64,000 nt of DNA, taken from the NCBI RefSeq assembly GCF_006968745.1, contig NZ_CP030118.1, forward strand, positions 4,645,904 through 4,709,903, written 5' to 3'. The DNA is from Brasilonema sennae CENA114. Its GTDB lineage: Bacteria; Cyanobacteriota; Cyanobacteriia; Cyanobacteriales; Nostocaceae. The position numbers and the translations under genes are program-made. This document shows, one piece after another, positions 52,445-60,371 of this stretch. Each line of letters opens with the position of its first letter. The stretch's first letter is position 1. The notes under the pieces are model-generated. The model saw only the letters and a program-made list of their open reading frames with translations. It was not told where the DNA came from and made no database searches.

Positions 52445-52783
52445 AATATCCCTTTGATTGTTAACCTTGCTACCTTGTTGTTCTAGTCTAGCTTTTGAAT
52501 TGTAGTTTTAACAGTTATCAGTTTAGCCCCAGCTACAGGGCATACTTTAAAATAGCTATAGGAATTCGGTTTGATTTATGAACTGACTCGTGAATAAAGG
52601 GAACACAACGACCACGCTCACTGCATCGCGCTTAACGCTTGCACCAGAAGGGGGAACATCAAATGTACTTAGTTTCACAAAAACAAATATGAGTACTATA
52701 AATAAAAAACAAATTTGATACTTTAAAGAGAAAAAACTTTGTATCCTGATGTTAATAGGTTTTAACAATTATTTTATAAGCTT
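52445..52783. other. Intergenic region before the antiporter gene
   Basis: 339 bases between divergent genes, so promoters for the vWA group and the antiporter are expected. A minus-strand frame at 52556-52768 is low-quality and not called. No repeats of the window's families were seen apart from a single CAGTTATCAG near 52511. Confidence 0.4.
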
Positions 52784-55123
52784 GTGCAGGAAGATTTTAG
52801 ACTCATAGTTGATTTAGTTTCAGTTTTTGCCGTTGCTGCTTGTGGCGGACTCTTGGCGGCGCTTTTAAGACAACCCGTTCTACTAGGGTATCTTATTGGT
52901 GGAATGGTCGTTGGGCCATCCGGACTGGGACTGATTAAAGAATTGATTCAAGTAGAAACGTTGGCTCAGTTTGGAGTCGCTTTTTTACTATTTGCCTTGG
53001 GTGTTGAGTTTTCCTTTACAGAACTGAAAAAAGTCCAGGCGATCGCCCTTGGTGGAGGAGGACTACAAATTGCCCTAACAATTCTCATCACAGTTTTAGT
53101 CTGTGGGGCGACAGGAGCTTGGGCATATCTACCAGCTAAAGGTATATTTTTAGGGGCAATTTTATCGTTGTCTTCCACAGCAGTTGTTCTCAAGTGTTTG
53201 ATGGAACGTAATGAGACGGAAACGCCCCACGGACAGGTGATGCTGGGAATTTTGGTCGTTCAAGATTTAGCACTAGGACTGATGATCGCAGTCTTACCTG
53301 CCCTTCATGAACCTGGAGAAACGCTTGTTGTCGCAGTTTTGTTGGCACTGTTGCGGATTGGTTTATTTGCGGGTGGTGCAGTTATTGCGGGGATTTGGCT
53401 CATTCCTCCTTTGTTGCGATTGCTAGCCCGTACTGAAAGCCGAGAGTTATTTTTATTAGGTGTCGTAGCACTGTGTTTGGGTATTGCCTTACTCACAGAG
53501 TCTCTGGGGCTTTCTATTGAAATGGGAGCGTTTGTTGCTGGCTTGATGATTTCGGAAGTGGAATACGCTGATCAAACCCTTACGTATGTTGAGCCATTGC
53601 GAGATATTTTTGCCAGTTTATTTTTTGCCTCTATTGGGATGTTAATCGATCCACTGTTTTTGTGGAAGAATCTGGAATTGATTCTGGGATTAGTCACACT
53701 GGTATTTATTGGTAAATGTTTAATTATTACGCCACTTGTAAAGTTGTTCCGCTATCCGTTGAAAACAGCGTTAATTGTTGGGTTGGGACTGGCTCAAATT
53801 GGAGAATTTTCTTTTGTTCTCGCCAGCGAAGGACAGGCGCTGGGGCTGGTTTCTCGACAAGTCTATTTACTGATTTTGGGAACAACAGCAGTAACATTAG
53901 TGCTTACCCCTTTTGTGCTGCGTTTGGTTCCAATTGTATTTGACTGGGTAGAATCAGTACCTTGGTTAAAGCCCTATTTAAGCGGGGAAGGTCAGCCCTT
54001 GGGAGTTGCTGAAGAACTACCGATCAAAGACCATGTAGTTGTCTGCGGTTATGGGCGAGTGGGACGCAATTTGGTGAAGTTGCTTCAGCAGCACAATTTA
54101 CCTGTTGTGGTGATTGATCAGTCAGAAAGTAGAATTCAACAGTTGCGCGAAGCTGGGGTTTCTTATATTTATGGTAATTGTGTAAGTTTTCACGTTTTAG
54201 AAACTGCTGGAGTCAACACAGCACGAGGAATGGCGATCGCACTTCCTGATCCCATGAGTACCCGTCTTTGCGTCAAACGCGCTTTGGAACTGTCTCCTGA
54301 TCTAGATATCGTTGTTCGCGCCACAAATGACAAAAGTATTGAGGTACTTTATCAACTCGGGGCACGGGAAGTTGTGCAACCAGAGTTTGAGGCTAGTTTA
54401 GAAATGGTGAGTTACATCTTAACTGATTTGGGCTTATCATCTAGTGTGGTGCAACGAGAAATGCAGGAAATTCGCAGTCGTCATTATTTGGATCTGCGCC
54501 CTGAACAATCGGCGTCTGAGGTTTCTCGTGATTTACAACTAGCAACTCAAGACCTGAATAAACGTTGGTATTCTTTACCATCTGGTTCACCCCTAGTCGG
54601 TATGACTTTAGAAGAAGCAGATATGCGCTACTTAACAGGCGTGAGTTTGATGGCAATTCGTCGTCAAGGAGGTGAGGAAATAGATTATCCTTCACTCCAG
54701 ACCGACTTAGAAGAAGGCGATCGCCTTTTGGTTGTCGGTTCTGATAATGAATTAGCGGCTTTGGATGAATTCGCCAAAGGTCAAGCTATTGTCCCTGGAG
54801 AAAGCAGCGCTTGCCAGTGGGTTACTCTCAATACTGATAGTCCAGCGGTTGGGAAAACCCTTGCAGATTTGGATACCCGCAACAAATATGCGGTTATGGT
54901 GCAAGCAATGCGACGAGAGGGCAAATTTATCCGCTTTCCCGATGATAATAAGGACTTGCAAGTCAACGACCAAGTTTTATTGTGTGGAAATTTGCTTTCT
55001 CTAAATCAAGTTGTGCAGTTGCTTGTCCCAGAAAGCAAAATACCGCTAACTATCCCAATCGTGAAAGCAGGCGAAGCAGAACCACTCAAAGAGTTTTTGC
55101 CAAGAGATAGTGTGTTGGATTAG
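52784..55123 (+). CDS. Kef-type monovalent cation:proton antiporter with RCK domains
   Basis: A 779-residue CPA2 antiporter. Residues about 5-390 form twelve or so membrane helices (QPVLLGYLIGGMVVGPSG, ALGVEFSFTELK, LSSTAVVLKCL, QDLALGLMIAVLP). Next is a TrkA-N/RCK domain starting DHVVVCGYGRVGRN near residue 420, then two TrkA-C domains (about 600-670 and 685-760). This layout matches KefB/KefC and cyanobacterial NapA-like K+/Na+ exporters gated by nucleotides. The start is GTG. The ion is probably K+ or Na+, but not proven. There is no regulator gene next to it. Confidence 0.9.
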   Translation: MQEDFRLIVDLVSVFAVAACGGLLAALLRQPVLLGYLIGGMVVGPSGLGLIKELIQVETLAQFGVAFLLFALGVEFSFTELKKVQAIALGGGGLQIALTILITVLVCGATGAWAYLPAKGIFLGAILSLSSTAVVLKCLMERNETETPHGQVMLGILVVQDLALGLMIAVLPALHEPGETLVVAVLLALLRIGLFAGGAVIAGIWLIPPLLRLLARTESRELFLLGVVALCLGIALLTESLGLSIEMGAFVAGLMISEVEYADQTLTYVEPLRDIFASLFFASIGMLIDPLFLWKNLELILGLVTLVFIGKCLIITPLVKLFRYPLKTALIVGLGLAQIGEFSFVLASEGQALGLVSRQVYLLILGTTAVTLVLTPFVLRLVPIVFDWVESVPWLKPYLSGEGQPLGVAEELPIKDHVVVCGYGRVGRNLVKLLQQHNLPVVVIDQSESRIQQLREAGVSYIYGNCVSFHVLETAGVNTARGMAIALPDPMSTRLCVKRALELSPDLDIVVRATNDKSIEVLYQLGAREVVQPEFEASLEMVSYILTDLGLSSSVVQREMQEIRSRHYLDLRPEQSASEVSRDLQLATQDLNKRWYSLPSGSPLVGMTLEEADMRYLTGVSLMAIRRQGGEEIDYPSLQTDLEEGDRLLVVGSDNELAALDEFAKGQAIVPGESSACQWVTLNTDSPAVGKTLADLDTRNKYAVMVQAMRREGKFIRFPDDNKDLQVNDQVLLCGNLLSLNQVVQLLVPESKIPLTIPIVKAGEAEPLKEFLPRDSVLD

Positions 55124-55191
55124 TTGATGAGGCAGTGCGTTGCCCAGAGGAGCCCCTTGCGGGGGCATCTTTCCTGATGGCTCAATTTGTG

Positions 55192-55227
55192 TTGACAATG
55201 AGTATACATATTTTGTATACTCATTGT
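55192..55227 (+). promoter_or_regulatory. Promoter and palindromic operator of TacAT-2
   Basis: -35 TTGACA (55192-55197) and -10 TATACT (55216-55221), 18 bases apart, are embedded in a perfect inverted repeat. Its 14-base arms ACAATGAGTATACA (55195-55208) and TGTATACTCATTGT (55214-55227) surround five bases. This is exactly what an autorepressed toxin-antitoxin promoter should look like: antitoxin binding to the palindrome covers both promoter boxes. The antitoxin start is 25 bases downstream, with AAGGAAA as ribosome site. Confidence 0.75.
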
Positions 55228-55251
55228 GAGGACAAAAAAGGAAACTGACTG

Positions 55252-55539
55252 ATGCAACCGCATTCTGCCGAATCAGGCAACCGCAACATCACCATCAACA
55301 TCCGAGCACACCAGGAGCAACGGGATCTGATTGACCGGGCGGCAGCAGCCCTCGGTAAGAACCGCTCCGATTTCATGCTAGAGACGGCGTGTCGGGAAGC
55401 GGAAACAGTTCTGCTCGACCGTCGGCTTTTTGTGCTGGATGAAGCAACTTTTCAGCAATTCATGGAACAGCTGGATACGCCGCCAAGAGCGAGTGACAAT
55501 CTTAAAAAACTGCTTGCCACGAAAGCACCGTGGGAATGA
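55252..55539 (+). CDS. DUF1778 (TacA-type) antitoxin, module 2
   Basis: A 95-residue antitoxin. The ribbon-helix-helix part is NITINIRAHQEQRDLIDRAA and KNRSDFMLETACREA. The DUF1778 tail is FVLDEATFQQFMEQLDTPP, homologous in layout to module 1, but the sequence identity is modest. It is preceded by a strong palindromic promoter. Its stop overlaps the toxin start by four bases (ATGA). It should repress its own promoter and neutralise the acetyltransferase toxin. GC is higher than in the flanking DNA, fitting horizontal transfer. Confidence 0.88.
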   Translation: MQPHSAESGNRNITINIRAHQEQRDLIDRAAAALGKNRSDFMLETACREAETVLLDRRLFVLDEATFQQFMEQLDTPPRASDNLKKLLATKAPWE

Positions 55540-56060
55540 CAGAGCAAAACGAAGGACATCAGTCTCTGGAAGCGCCCCAACCGCTCAAACCAGACCATCA
55601 ACGAGAGAATTTCACATCTGGCAGCCCAGAACTGGACAACTGGTTGAAAACGCGGGCACTCAAGAACGAAGACAGCGGGGCGTCTCGAACCTATGTCGTG
55701 TGTGTCGGGGACAAGGTGATTGCCTATTACTGTCTGGCGAACGGGAGCATCCTAAGCACCACAGCCCCAGGCAGGGTTCGCCGTAACATGCCTGATCCGA
55801 TTCCTGTCATGGTCATTGGACGACTGGCTGTTTCACTTGACTGGCAGGGCAAGGGCATTGGACAAGCCCTGGTTCGCGATGCCGTGCTTCGCACCCTGCA
55901 AGCGGCAACCATTGCCGGTATCAGGGGGATTCTCGTCCATGCCCTGAACGAGGACGCCAAGGCATTCTATCTTCGATGCGGATTCATGCCTTCGCCACTG
56001 GCTCCCATGACGTTGATGCTGACCCTTGCGGATGCCAAAGTAGCTCTTGGTATTCAATGA
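55536..56060 (+). CDS. GNAT acetyltransferase toxin (TacT-type), module 2
   Basis: A 174-residue GNAT protein. ATG 55536 is chosen because it overlaps the antitoxin stop as ATGA; GTG 55530 would add two residues. N-terminal FTSGSPELDNWLKTRAL and DSGASRTYVV parallel module 1. The acetyl-CoA loop is GKGIGQALVRDAVLR, and FYLRCGFMPSP ends the fold. Predicted to acetylate aminoacyl-tRNA when freed from its antitoxin. The two toxins of the window share about the same layout but clearly differ in sequence, so they were probably acquired separately. Confidence 0.88.
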   Translation: MTEQNEGHQSLEAPQPLKPDHQRENFTSGSPELDNWLKTRALKNEDSGASRTYVVCVGDKVIAYYCLANGSILSTTAPGRVRRNMPDPIPVMVIGRLAVSLDWQGKGIGQALVRDAVLRTLQAATIAGIRGILVHALNEDAKAFYLRCGFMPSPLAPMTLMLTLADAKVALGIQ

Positions 56061-56086
56061 GATATAGCGCCTGTTGTGATGGCTAC

Positions 56087-56305
56087 TTATTCTTTTGCCT
56101 TAATATAAGCAATGGCTTGCTTCCAAACAGTCATCTGTTGACTGTTTTCATTCATAAGACACATACACTGAGAATCCTGCCATATGATTCTTCCAATCAA
56201 TATGTCGCCAGTAAGCAGTTTGATTTCAATTGTGACTGCTTGCTGTATCAAATTTTGTACTTGCCGAATGCTAGGTAGTGAGGTGTCAAGTCCCATAATT
56301 GTCAT
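56087..56305 (-). CDS. hfq: Hfq-like protein (cyanobacterial type)
   Basis: A 72-residue Sm-like protein. The cyanobacterial Hfq pattern is visible: DTSLPSIRQVQNLIQQ helix, VTIEIKLLTGDILIGRIIWQD (Sm1 strands) and QMTVWKQAIAYIK (Sm2). Cyanobacterial Hfq lacks the RNA-binding residues of the E. coli protein and acts through the pilus motor ATPase PilB in Synechocystis, affecting motility. It is divergent from dapF; hfq beside dapF is the conserved cyanobacterial arrangement, which supports the call. ATG 56305 is inside the first unit of an STRR array, so its promoter must lie beyond or in the array; ATG 56296 is an alternative start. Confidence 0.85.
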   Translation of the reverse strand: MTIMGLDTSLPSIRQVQNLIQQAVTIEIKLLTGDILIGRIIWQDSQCMCLMNENSQQMTVWKQAIAYIKAKE

Positions 56306-56392
56306 CAGTCATCAGTCATCAGTTATCAGTCATCAGTTATCAGTTATCAGTTATCAGTTATCAGTTATCAGTTATCAGTTATCAGTGATAGT
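56303..56392. repeat. Heptamer STRR array between hfq and dapF
   Basis: About twelve CAGTCAT and CAGTTAT units. The array begins at the hfq start codon and fills most of the 147-base divergent intergenic region. Confidence 0.9.
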
Positions 56393-56458
56393 TGACAACT
56401 GACAAAAGACATTACACTAATGACGTAAAAACTCAAATATAATTCATCGACTTTGGCA

Positions 56459-57301
56459 ATGGCAATAGAATTTACTAAGTATCACGGTCTGGGCAATGAC
56501 TTCATATTGATTGACAATCGCTCGTCATCAGAGCCTGTCATCACTCCAGAGCAAGCGGTTAAGTTGTGCGATCGCCACTTTGGTATCGGTGCAGACGGTG
56601 TTATTTTTGCCCTACCTGGAGAAAACGGTACTGACTACACCATGCGCATTTTTAATTCGGATGGTTCAGAACCAGAAATGTGTGGTAACGGTATTCGCTG
56701 TCTCGGTGCTTTTTTAGCTGATTTGGAGGGTGACGCCAAAAAAAGCGACCAATATCGCATTCATACTCTAGGTGGTGTGATGACACCGCAACTCATGCCA
56801 GATGGTCAAGTTAAAGTGGATATGGGTATCCCCAGGCTACTTGCTGGTGAAATTCCCACGACTATCAACCCAGCTAACGAAAAAGTGATCAATCAACCGC
56901 TAGAAGTCGCAGGCAAAACTTGGGATGTCACGTGTGTCAATATGGGAAATCCTCACTGCATCACCTTTGTAGAAGATGTTGCAACAATTCCTCTAGAAGT
57001 TATTGGTCCTCAGTTTGAGCATCACCCAGTTTTCCCTCAACGAATCAATACTGAATTTATTCAAGTGGTGCGTCCTGACTACGTGAAAATGCGTGTATGG
57101 GAACGAGGTGCTGGTATAACTTTAGCTTGTGGGACTGGCGCGTGTGCGTCGCTAGTGGCGGGTGTGTTGACACAGAGATGCGATCGCAAAGCTACAGTAG
57201 AACTTCCAGGAGGACCATTGCTGATAGAATGGTCCCAAATCGACCAGCGGCTTTATATGACAGGACCAGCAGAGCGGGTTTTTACTGGGAAAATTGACTA
57301 A
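56459..57301 (+). CDS. dapF: Diaminopimelate epimerase
   Basis: A 280-residue enzyme that interconverts LL- and meso-diaminopimelate for lysine and peptidoglycan synthesis. The two active-site cysteines are present: Cys75 in PEMCGNGIRC and Cys224 in LACGTGAC. The N-terminus FTKYHGLGNDF and the late ELPGGPLLIEW complete the family pattern. ATG 56459 is preferred over TTG 56453, which would add two residues. Normal family length. The 3' end runs directly into a dispersed repeat region. Confidence 0.95.
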   Translation: MAIEFTKYHGLGNDFILIDNRSSSEPVITPEQAVKLCDRHFGIGADGVIFALPGENGTDYTMRIFNSDGSEPEMCGNGIRCLGAFLADLEGDAKKSDQYRIHTLGGVMTPQLMPDGQVKVDMGIPRLLAGEIPTTINPANEKVINQPLEVAGKTWDVTCVNMGNPHCITFVEDVATIPLEVIGPQFEHHPVFPQRINTEFIQVVRPDYVKMRVWERGAGITLACGTGACASLVAGVLTQRCDRKATVELPGGPLLIEWSQIDQRLYMTGPAERVFTGKID

Positions 57302-57792
57302 AACAAGGGGTTTAGGGGAGCCAGTACTTGATGAGTGTTTCCCGACAGAGGTATCTGGTGAGACCAGCGCTGCAGGAGGGTTTCCCTCCGTAGGCGACTG
57401 GCGTTCGCCCTTGGCGTGCCGCAGGCATACCCGAAGGGCGTGTGTAAGGGTGTAAGGGTGTAGGGGTGTAAGGGGAATAAACAACTAGGGATGTAGGGGT
57501 GTAAGGGGAACATACAACAGTTCCAAATAAAATGCATTTCCGCCTATTCCCCTATAGCCCAATACGGTTGAGTTAGTGGTATTTAGTTTTGCAAGATCCT
57601 CCAACAGAGTTAAAAAGCTTGCTTAGTTTGCTCCTTTTTAAGGAGGGCTAGGGAGGATCAATCCTTAACAGCAACCCTACACCCCTATACCTCTACACCC
57701 TTACACCCTTACACACGCCAGATACCTCTGTCGGGAAACACTCATCAAGTACTGGCTCCCCTACACCCCCATACCCCTACACCCCTAATTCT
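57302..57792. other. Repeat-filled gap between dapF and an SDR gene
   Basis: 491 bases built of repeats. A 45-base segment (57315-57360, GGGGAGCCAGTACTTGATGA...) recurs inverted at 57717-57761. Between them lie GCTGCAGGAGGGTTTCCC and TGTAAGGGTGTAGGGGTGTA tandem units, and their complement ACACCCTTACACCC. There is no gene. Confidence 0.6.
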
Positions 57793-58563
57793 TTAAAAAC
57801 CAAAGCCTACAAAACCACCATCAACTGCAATACACTGTCCAGTAATGTAAGTGGCTGTTGGCATACACAGGAAGGCTACTAAACCTGCAACTTCCTCTGG
57901 TGTGCCAACTCGCCCCATTGGAGTACGCGATAAAACGGAGCTTAACACATCTGAATTGCTCAAGAAAGATTCAGTTAAAGGAGTGAGAATAAACCAAGGA
58001 GCAACAGTATTTACACGAATTTGGTTTTCTGCCCATTCTACAGCCAAAGAACGAGTCAGTTGTACAAGCGCTGCTTTTGTCATTCCATAGGGTGCGCCTG
58101 TGCGAACTCCAGTTAACCCAGCAACAGAACCAATGTTGACGATGCTGCTGTTGTCTCCAGCTTTCAGCAAAGGATAAGCGAGTCGGCACATTTCAAATGT
58201 AGAGGTTAAGTTGGTTTGAAATATGCGCTCATATTCTTGTTCTGTATATTCCAGCGCTTTTTTGCGAATATTAGTGCCAACGTTGTTGACGAGGATATCT
58301 AATCCTCCTAAAGTTTGATTGACTTGTTCAATTATTGCCTGACGACCATCAGAAGTGGCAACATCCGCAGCAATTCCATAAGCTTTCCATCCTTGCGATC
58401 GCCAGTTTTCAAGCTGCTGGTTTATTGCTTGTGCATCTCTGGCAACAATCATAATTTCAGCACCGAGAGACAGGAATTCTTGGGCGATCGCTCCTCCAAT
58501 TCCTTTGGTTGCTCCCGTAATCAAAGCTTTTTTTCCTGAAAGTGTCCAGCGGTTATTGTCCAT
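57793..58563 (-). CDS. SDR family oxidoreductase (tropinone-reductase-like)
   Basis: A 256-residue classical SDR: ITGATKGIGGAIA (cofactor loop near residue 14), NNVGTN, Ser in NIGSVAGL, and the Tyr/Lys of YGMTKAAL. The C-terminus ITGQCIAVDGGF is typical of FabG/tropinone reductase-like enzymes. ATG 58563 follows GGAG by seven bases; an upstream in-frame start at 58623 would add 20 residues that belong to the neighbouring IS element. The IS5-like element begins 26 bases upstream of this start, so it has probably replaced the native promoter. Confidence 0.87.
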   Translation of the reverse strand: MDNNRWTLSGKKALITGATKGIGGAIAQEFLSLGAEIMIVARDAQAINQQLENWRSQGWKAYGIAADVATSDGRQAIIEQVNQTLGGLDILVNNVGTNIRKKALEYTEQEYERIFQTNLTSTFEMCRLAYPLLKAGDNSSIVNIGSVAGLTGVRTGAPYGMTKAALVQLTRSLAVEWAENQIRVNTVAPWFILTPLTESFLSNSDVLSSVLSRTPMGRVGTPEEVAGLVAFLCMPTATYITGQCIAVDGGFVGFGF

Positions 58564-58589
58564 TAGATATCTCCAAAATAGAATTTTTT

Positions 58590-59547
58590 CTGGTAAAAAA
58601 GTATAAAATAAGCTTTTTACCACAAGAAGATGAGTTACGTACTAGATTACATTGAACACAACCCTCAAGAGGTACAGCGATTGGTTGGTCTGAAATACGA
58701 GCAGCTAGAGCAACTAATGAAGCAGGCGATGGCCTTACATACCCAAAAGCAGCAGGAGAGCGAAGCAAAGAAAGTTAGAATCATCAATAAAGGGGGTGGT
58801 CGTAAGGTAAAGCTATCCACAGAACAGCAAATTCTGTTAACCCTGATATATTTGCGACATTTGACAACATTTCAATTGCTAGGTATCCAGTTTGGAGTGA
58901 GTGAATCAACAGCAAATGATACATTTAACTATTGGTTTCCACTCCTACAAGAAATCTTGCCATCAAGCTTACTTGAACAGGTAAAAAAAACACGAGTGAC
59001 TATAAGATAGTTCAAGAAATTTTAACCGATTATGAACTGATAGTAGATAGTTGTGAACAGCCTAGAGAGCGACCTGGAGAGTATAAAGAACAAAAAAGAT
59101 ATTACTCTGGTAAAAAGAAAAGCCATACATTTAAAAATCAAATTATTGTTTTACCAGATGGGAAAGATATTGTTGATGTAATTGTGGGAAGACCTGGGCC
59201 GAAAAGTGATATAAATGTATTTCGTGAAAGTCGCAAAGGCTTTGACCCTAATCAAAAGTTTAAGGGAGATAAAGCTTATGAAGGAGAACCATTCATTAAG
59301 ACTCCCACGAAAAAGGCGAAAAAACAAGAATTAACTCTAGAGCAGAAAGAAAAAAATAAAGAGTTGGCATCTGAACGAATCTTTGTTGAACATTTAATTC
59401 GTTTCATTAAGATATTTAGAGTTGCCTCTGAAAGATTTCGACTAAATCCACATAAATACGAACAGATAGTCATGACTATTTGTGGACTTGTAAGATTCCG
59501 AATAGGAGCATTGGTTTTACCAATATAAAATAGCACGATTTTACCAG
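58590..59547 (+). mobile_element. IS5-like insertion sequence
   Basis: About 960 bases from CTGGTAAAA (58590) to its inverted partner TTTTACCAG (ending 59547). The terminal repeats are short and imperfect (about 9 exact bases, then partial). The single transposase gene is split by a frame change at an A-run. Target duplication could not be fixed. Inserted directly upstream of the SDR gene at 57793-58563. Confidence 0.75.
58630..59528 (+). CDS. IS5-family transposase expressed by -1 frameshift
   Basis: ORF1 (58630-59010) carries the helix-turn-helix start: MSYVLDYIEHNPQEV, LTLIYLRHLTTFQLLGIQFGVSESTAND (here blocks LTLIYLRHLTTFQL and GVSESTANDTFNYW). A slip back by one base at GTAAAAAAAA (58981-58990, heptamer A-AAA-AAA) joins NTSDYKIVQEIL, ELIVDSCEQPRERP, the second Asp region (KFKGDKAYEG) and ASERIFVEHLIRFIK near the end, reaching the stop at 59528. 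The DDE Asp residues (IVDS..., GDKAY) and a Glu in VEH are seen. The frame break at a perfect slippery site makes programmed frameshifting more likely than decay. Confidence 0.8.
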
Positions 59548-59698
59548 GTTAGAATTAGCGTGTAAAAATACTTACTTCTACCTTATTATCAACAGTAACT
59601 GTCTCAAACATTATTTTTGCGTGGAGGCTGACTGATGTTTGAAATTGGCGTTCGCCTCTTGAAAGCCAGTTATAGAGTGCTATTGGCATTTTTCGGAG

Positions 59699-59842
59699 AT
59701 GTCTAATGGTGAACAACGCTATCCAATTCCTGCTGCCATTAACGTATCTAACTTCAAGTCTGCGGTTATTTGGTGCCGTATGGCGAACGCAACTTTTGGT
59801 TATGCTCCACTCCGTGCTAGCGGTAGTGCAAGTAATTACTAG
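59699..59842 (+). pseudogene. C-terminal fragment of a DM13-domain protein
   Basis: The frame from ATG 59699 encodes 47 residues: QRYPIPAAINVSNFKSAVIW, CRMANATFGYAPL and a stop at 59840-59842. SNFKSAVIWCRMANATFGYAPL, read as its two parts, is the last strand pair of the DM13 domain, including the conserved Cys of IWC. The preceding ~90 residues of the domain and a signal peptide are missing. It lies 150 bases after the IS5-like element, which may have caused the loss. Confidence 0.55.
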
Positions 59843-60371
59843 TACAAAAAGGCAGAAGTCCGGAGGCAGAGGGCAGAAGGCGCAAAAGCTTTTATTGTAA
59901 GCTTTTTCTCTGTTACTAATGGTTGCTTTATTTGCGCCGAACTGTACTAGTTTTTGCTTTTATAGCTATAGCCAACTCTATTAGGACGTAGGGAACAGGG
60001 AACGCTTAACAGGGAACAGGCAACAGGGAAGAAATACTTACCTTGTCAAGAAGTTTGAAAGTCTCGTAATGTCCATATTTTTCATGAGTTCATGTCCTAA
60101 TCTACCTGGCAACGGCTATATCCTGCTGTAGTGGTTTCACAAGCAAAGAAATTTCCTTTGTGACTGTGGAACCAATCCAAAATTCAAAATTCCCAAGCCT
60201 CGGATCTGTCTGTGCGATTCATCTAAAATCTAAAATCTAAAATCTAAAATCCAAAATTGAATGACCACAGAGAACATTTGTGGTTAACAAAAGAATATTC
60301 CCAACGATAGTATTGATAAGCAGCATAAGCTTAATTTAGTAAAATTGCTAAAGAAGCGCTTGGTGATATTC
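59843..60371. other. Gap with short tandem repeats
   Basis: About 530 bases. Contains ACAGGGAACGCTTAACAGGG units (near 59993-60025) and AAAATCTAAAATCTAAAATC (60226-60250), both common in Nostocales genomes. A TTG-initiated extension of the next gene to 60345 is possible but not favoured. No gene. Confidence 0.5.

Noticed and set aside
52556..52768. 70-residue minus-strand frame before the antiporter
   Set aside because: No family features, no conserved-looking start; lies in a promoter region between divergent genes.
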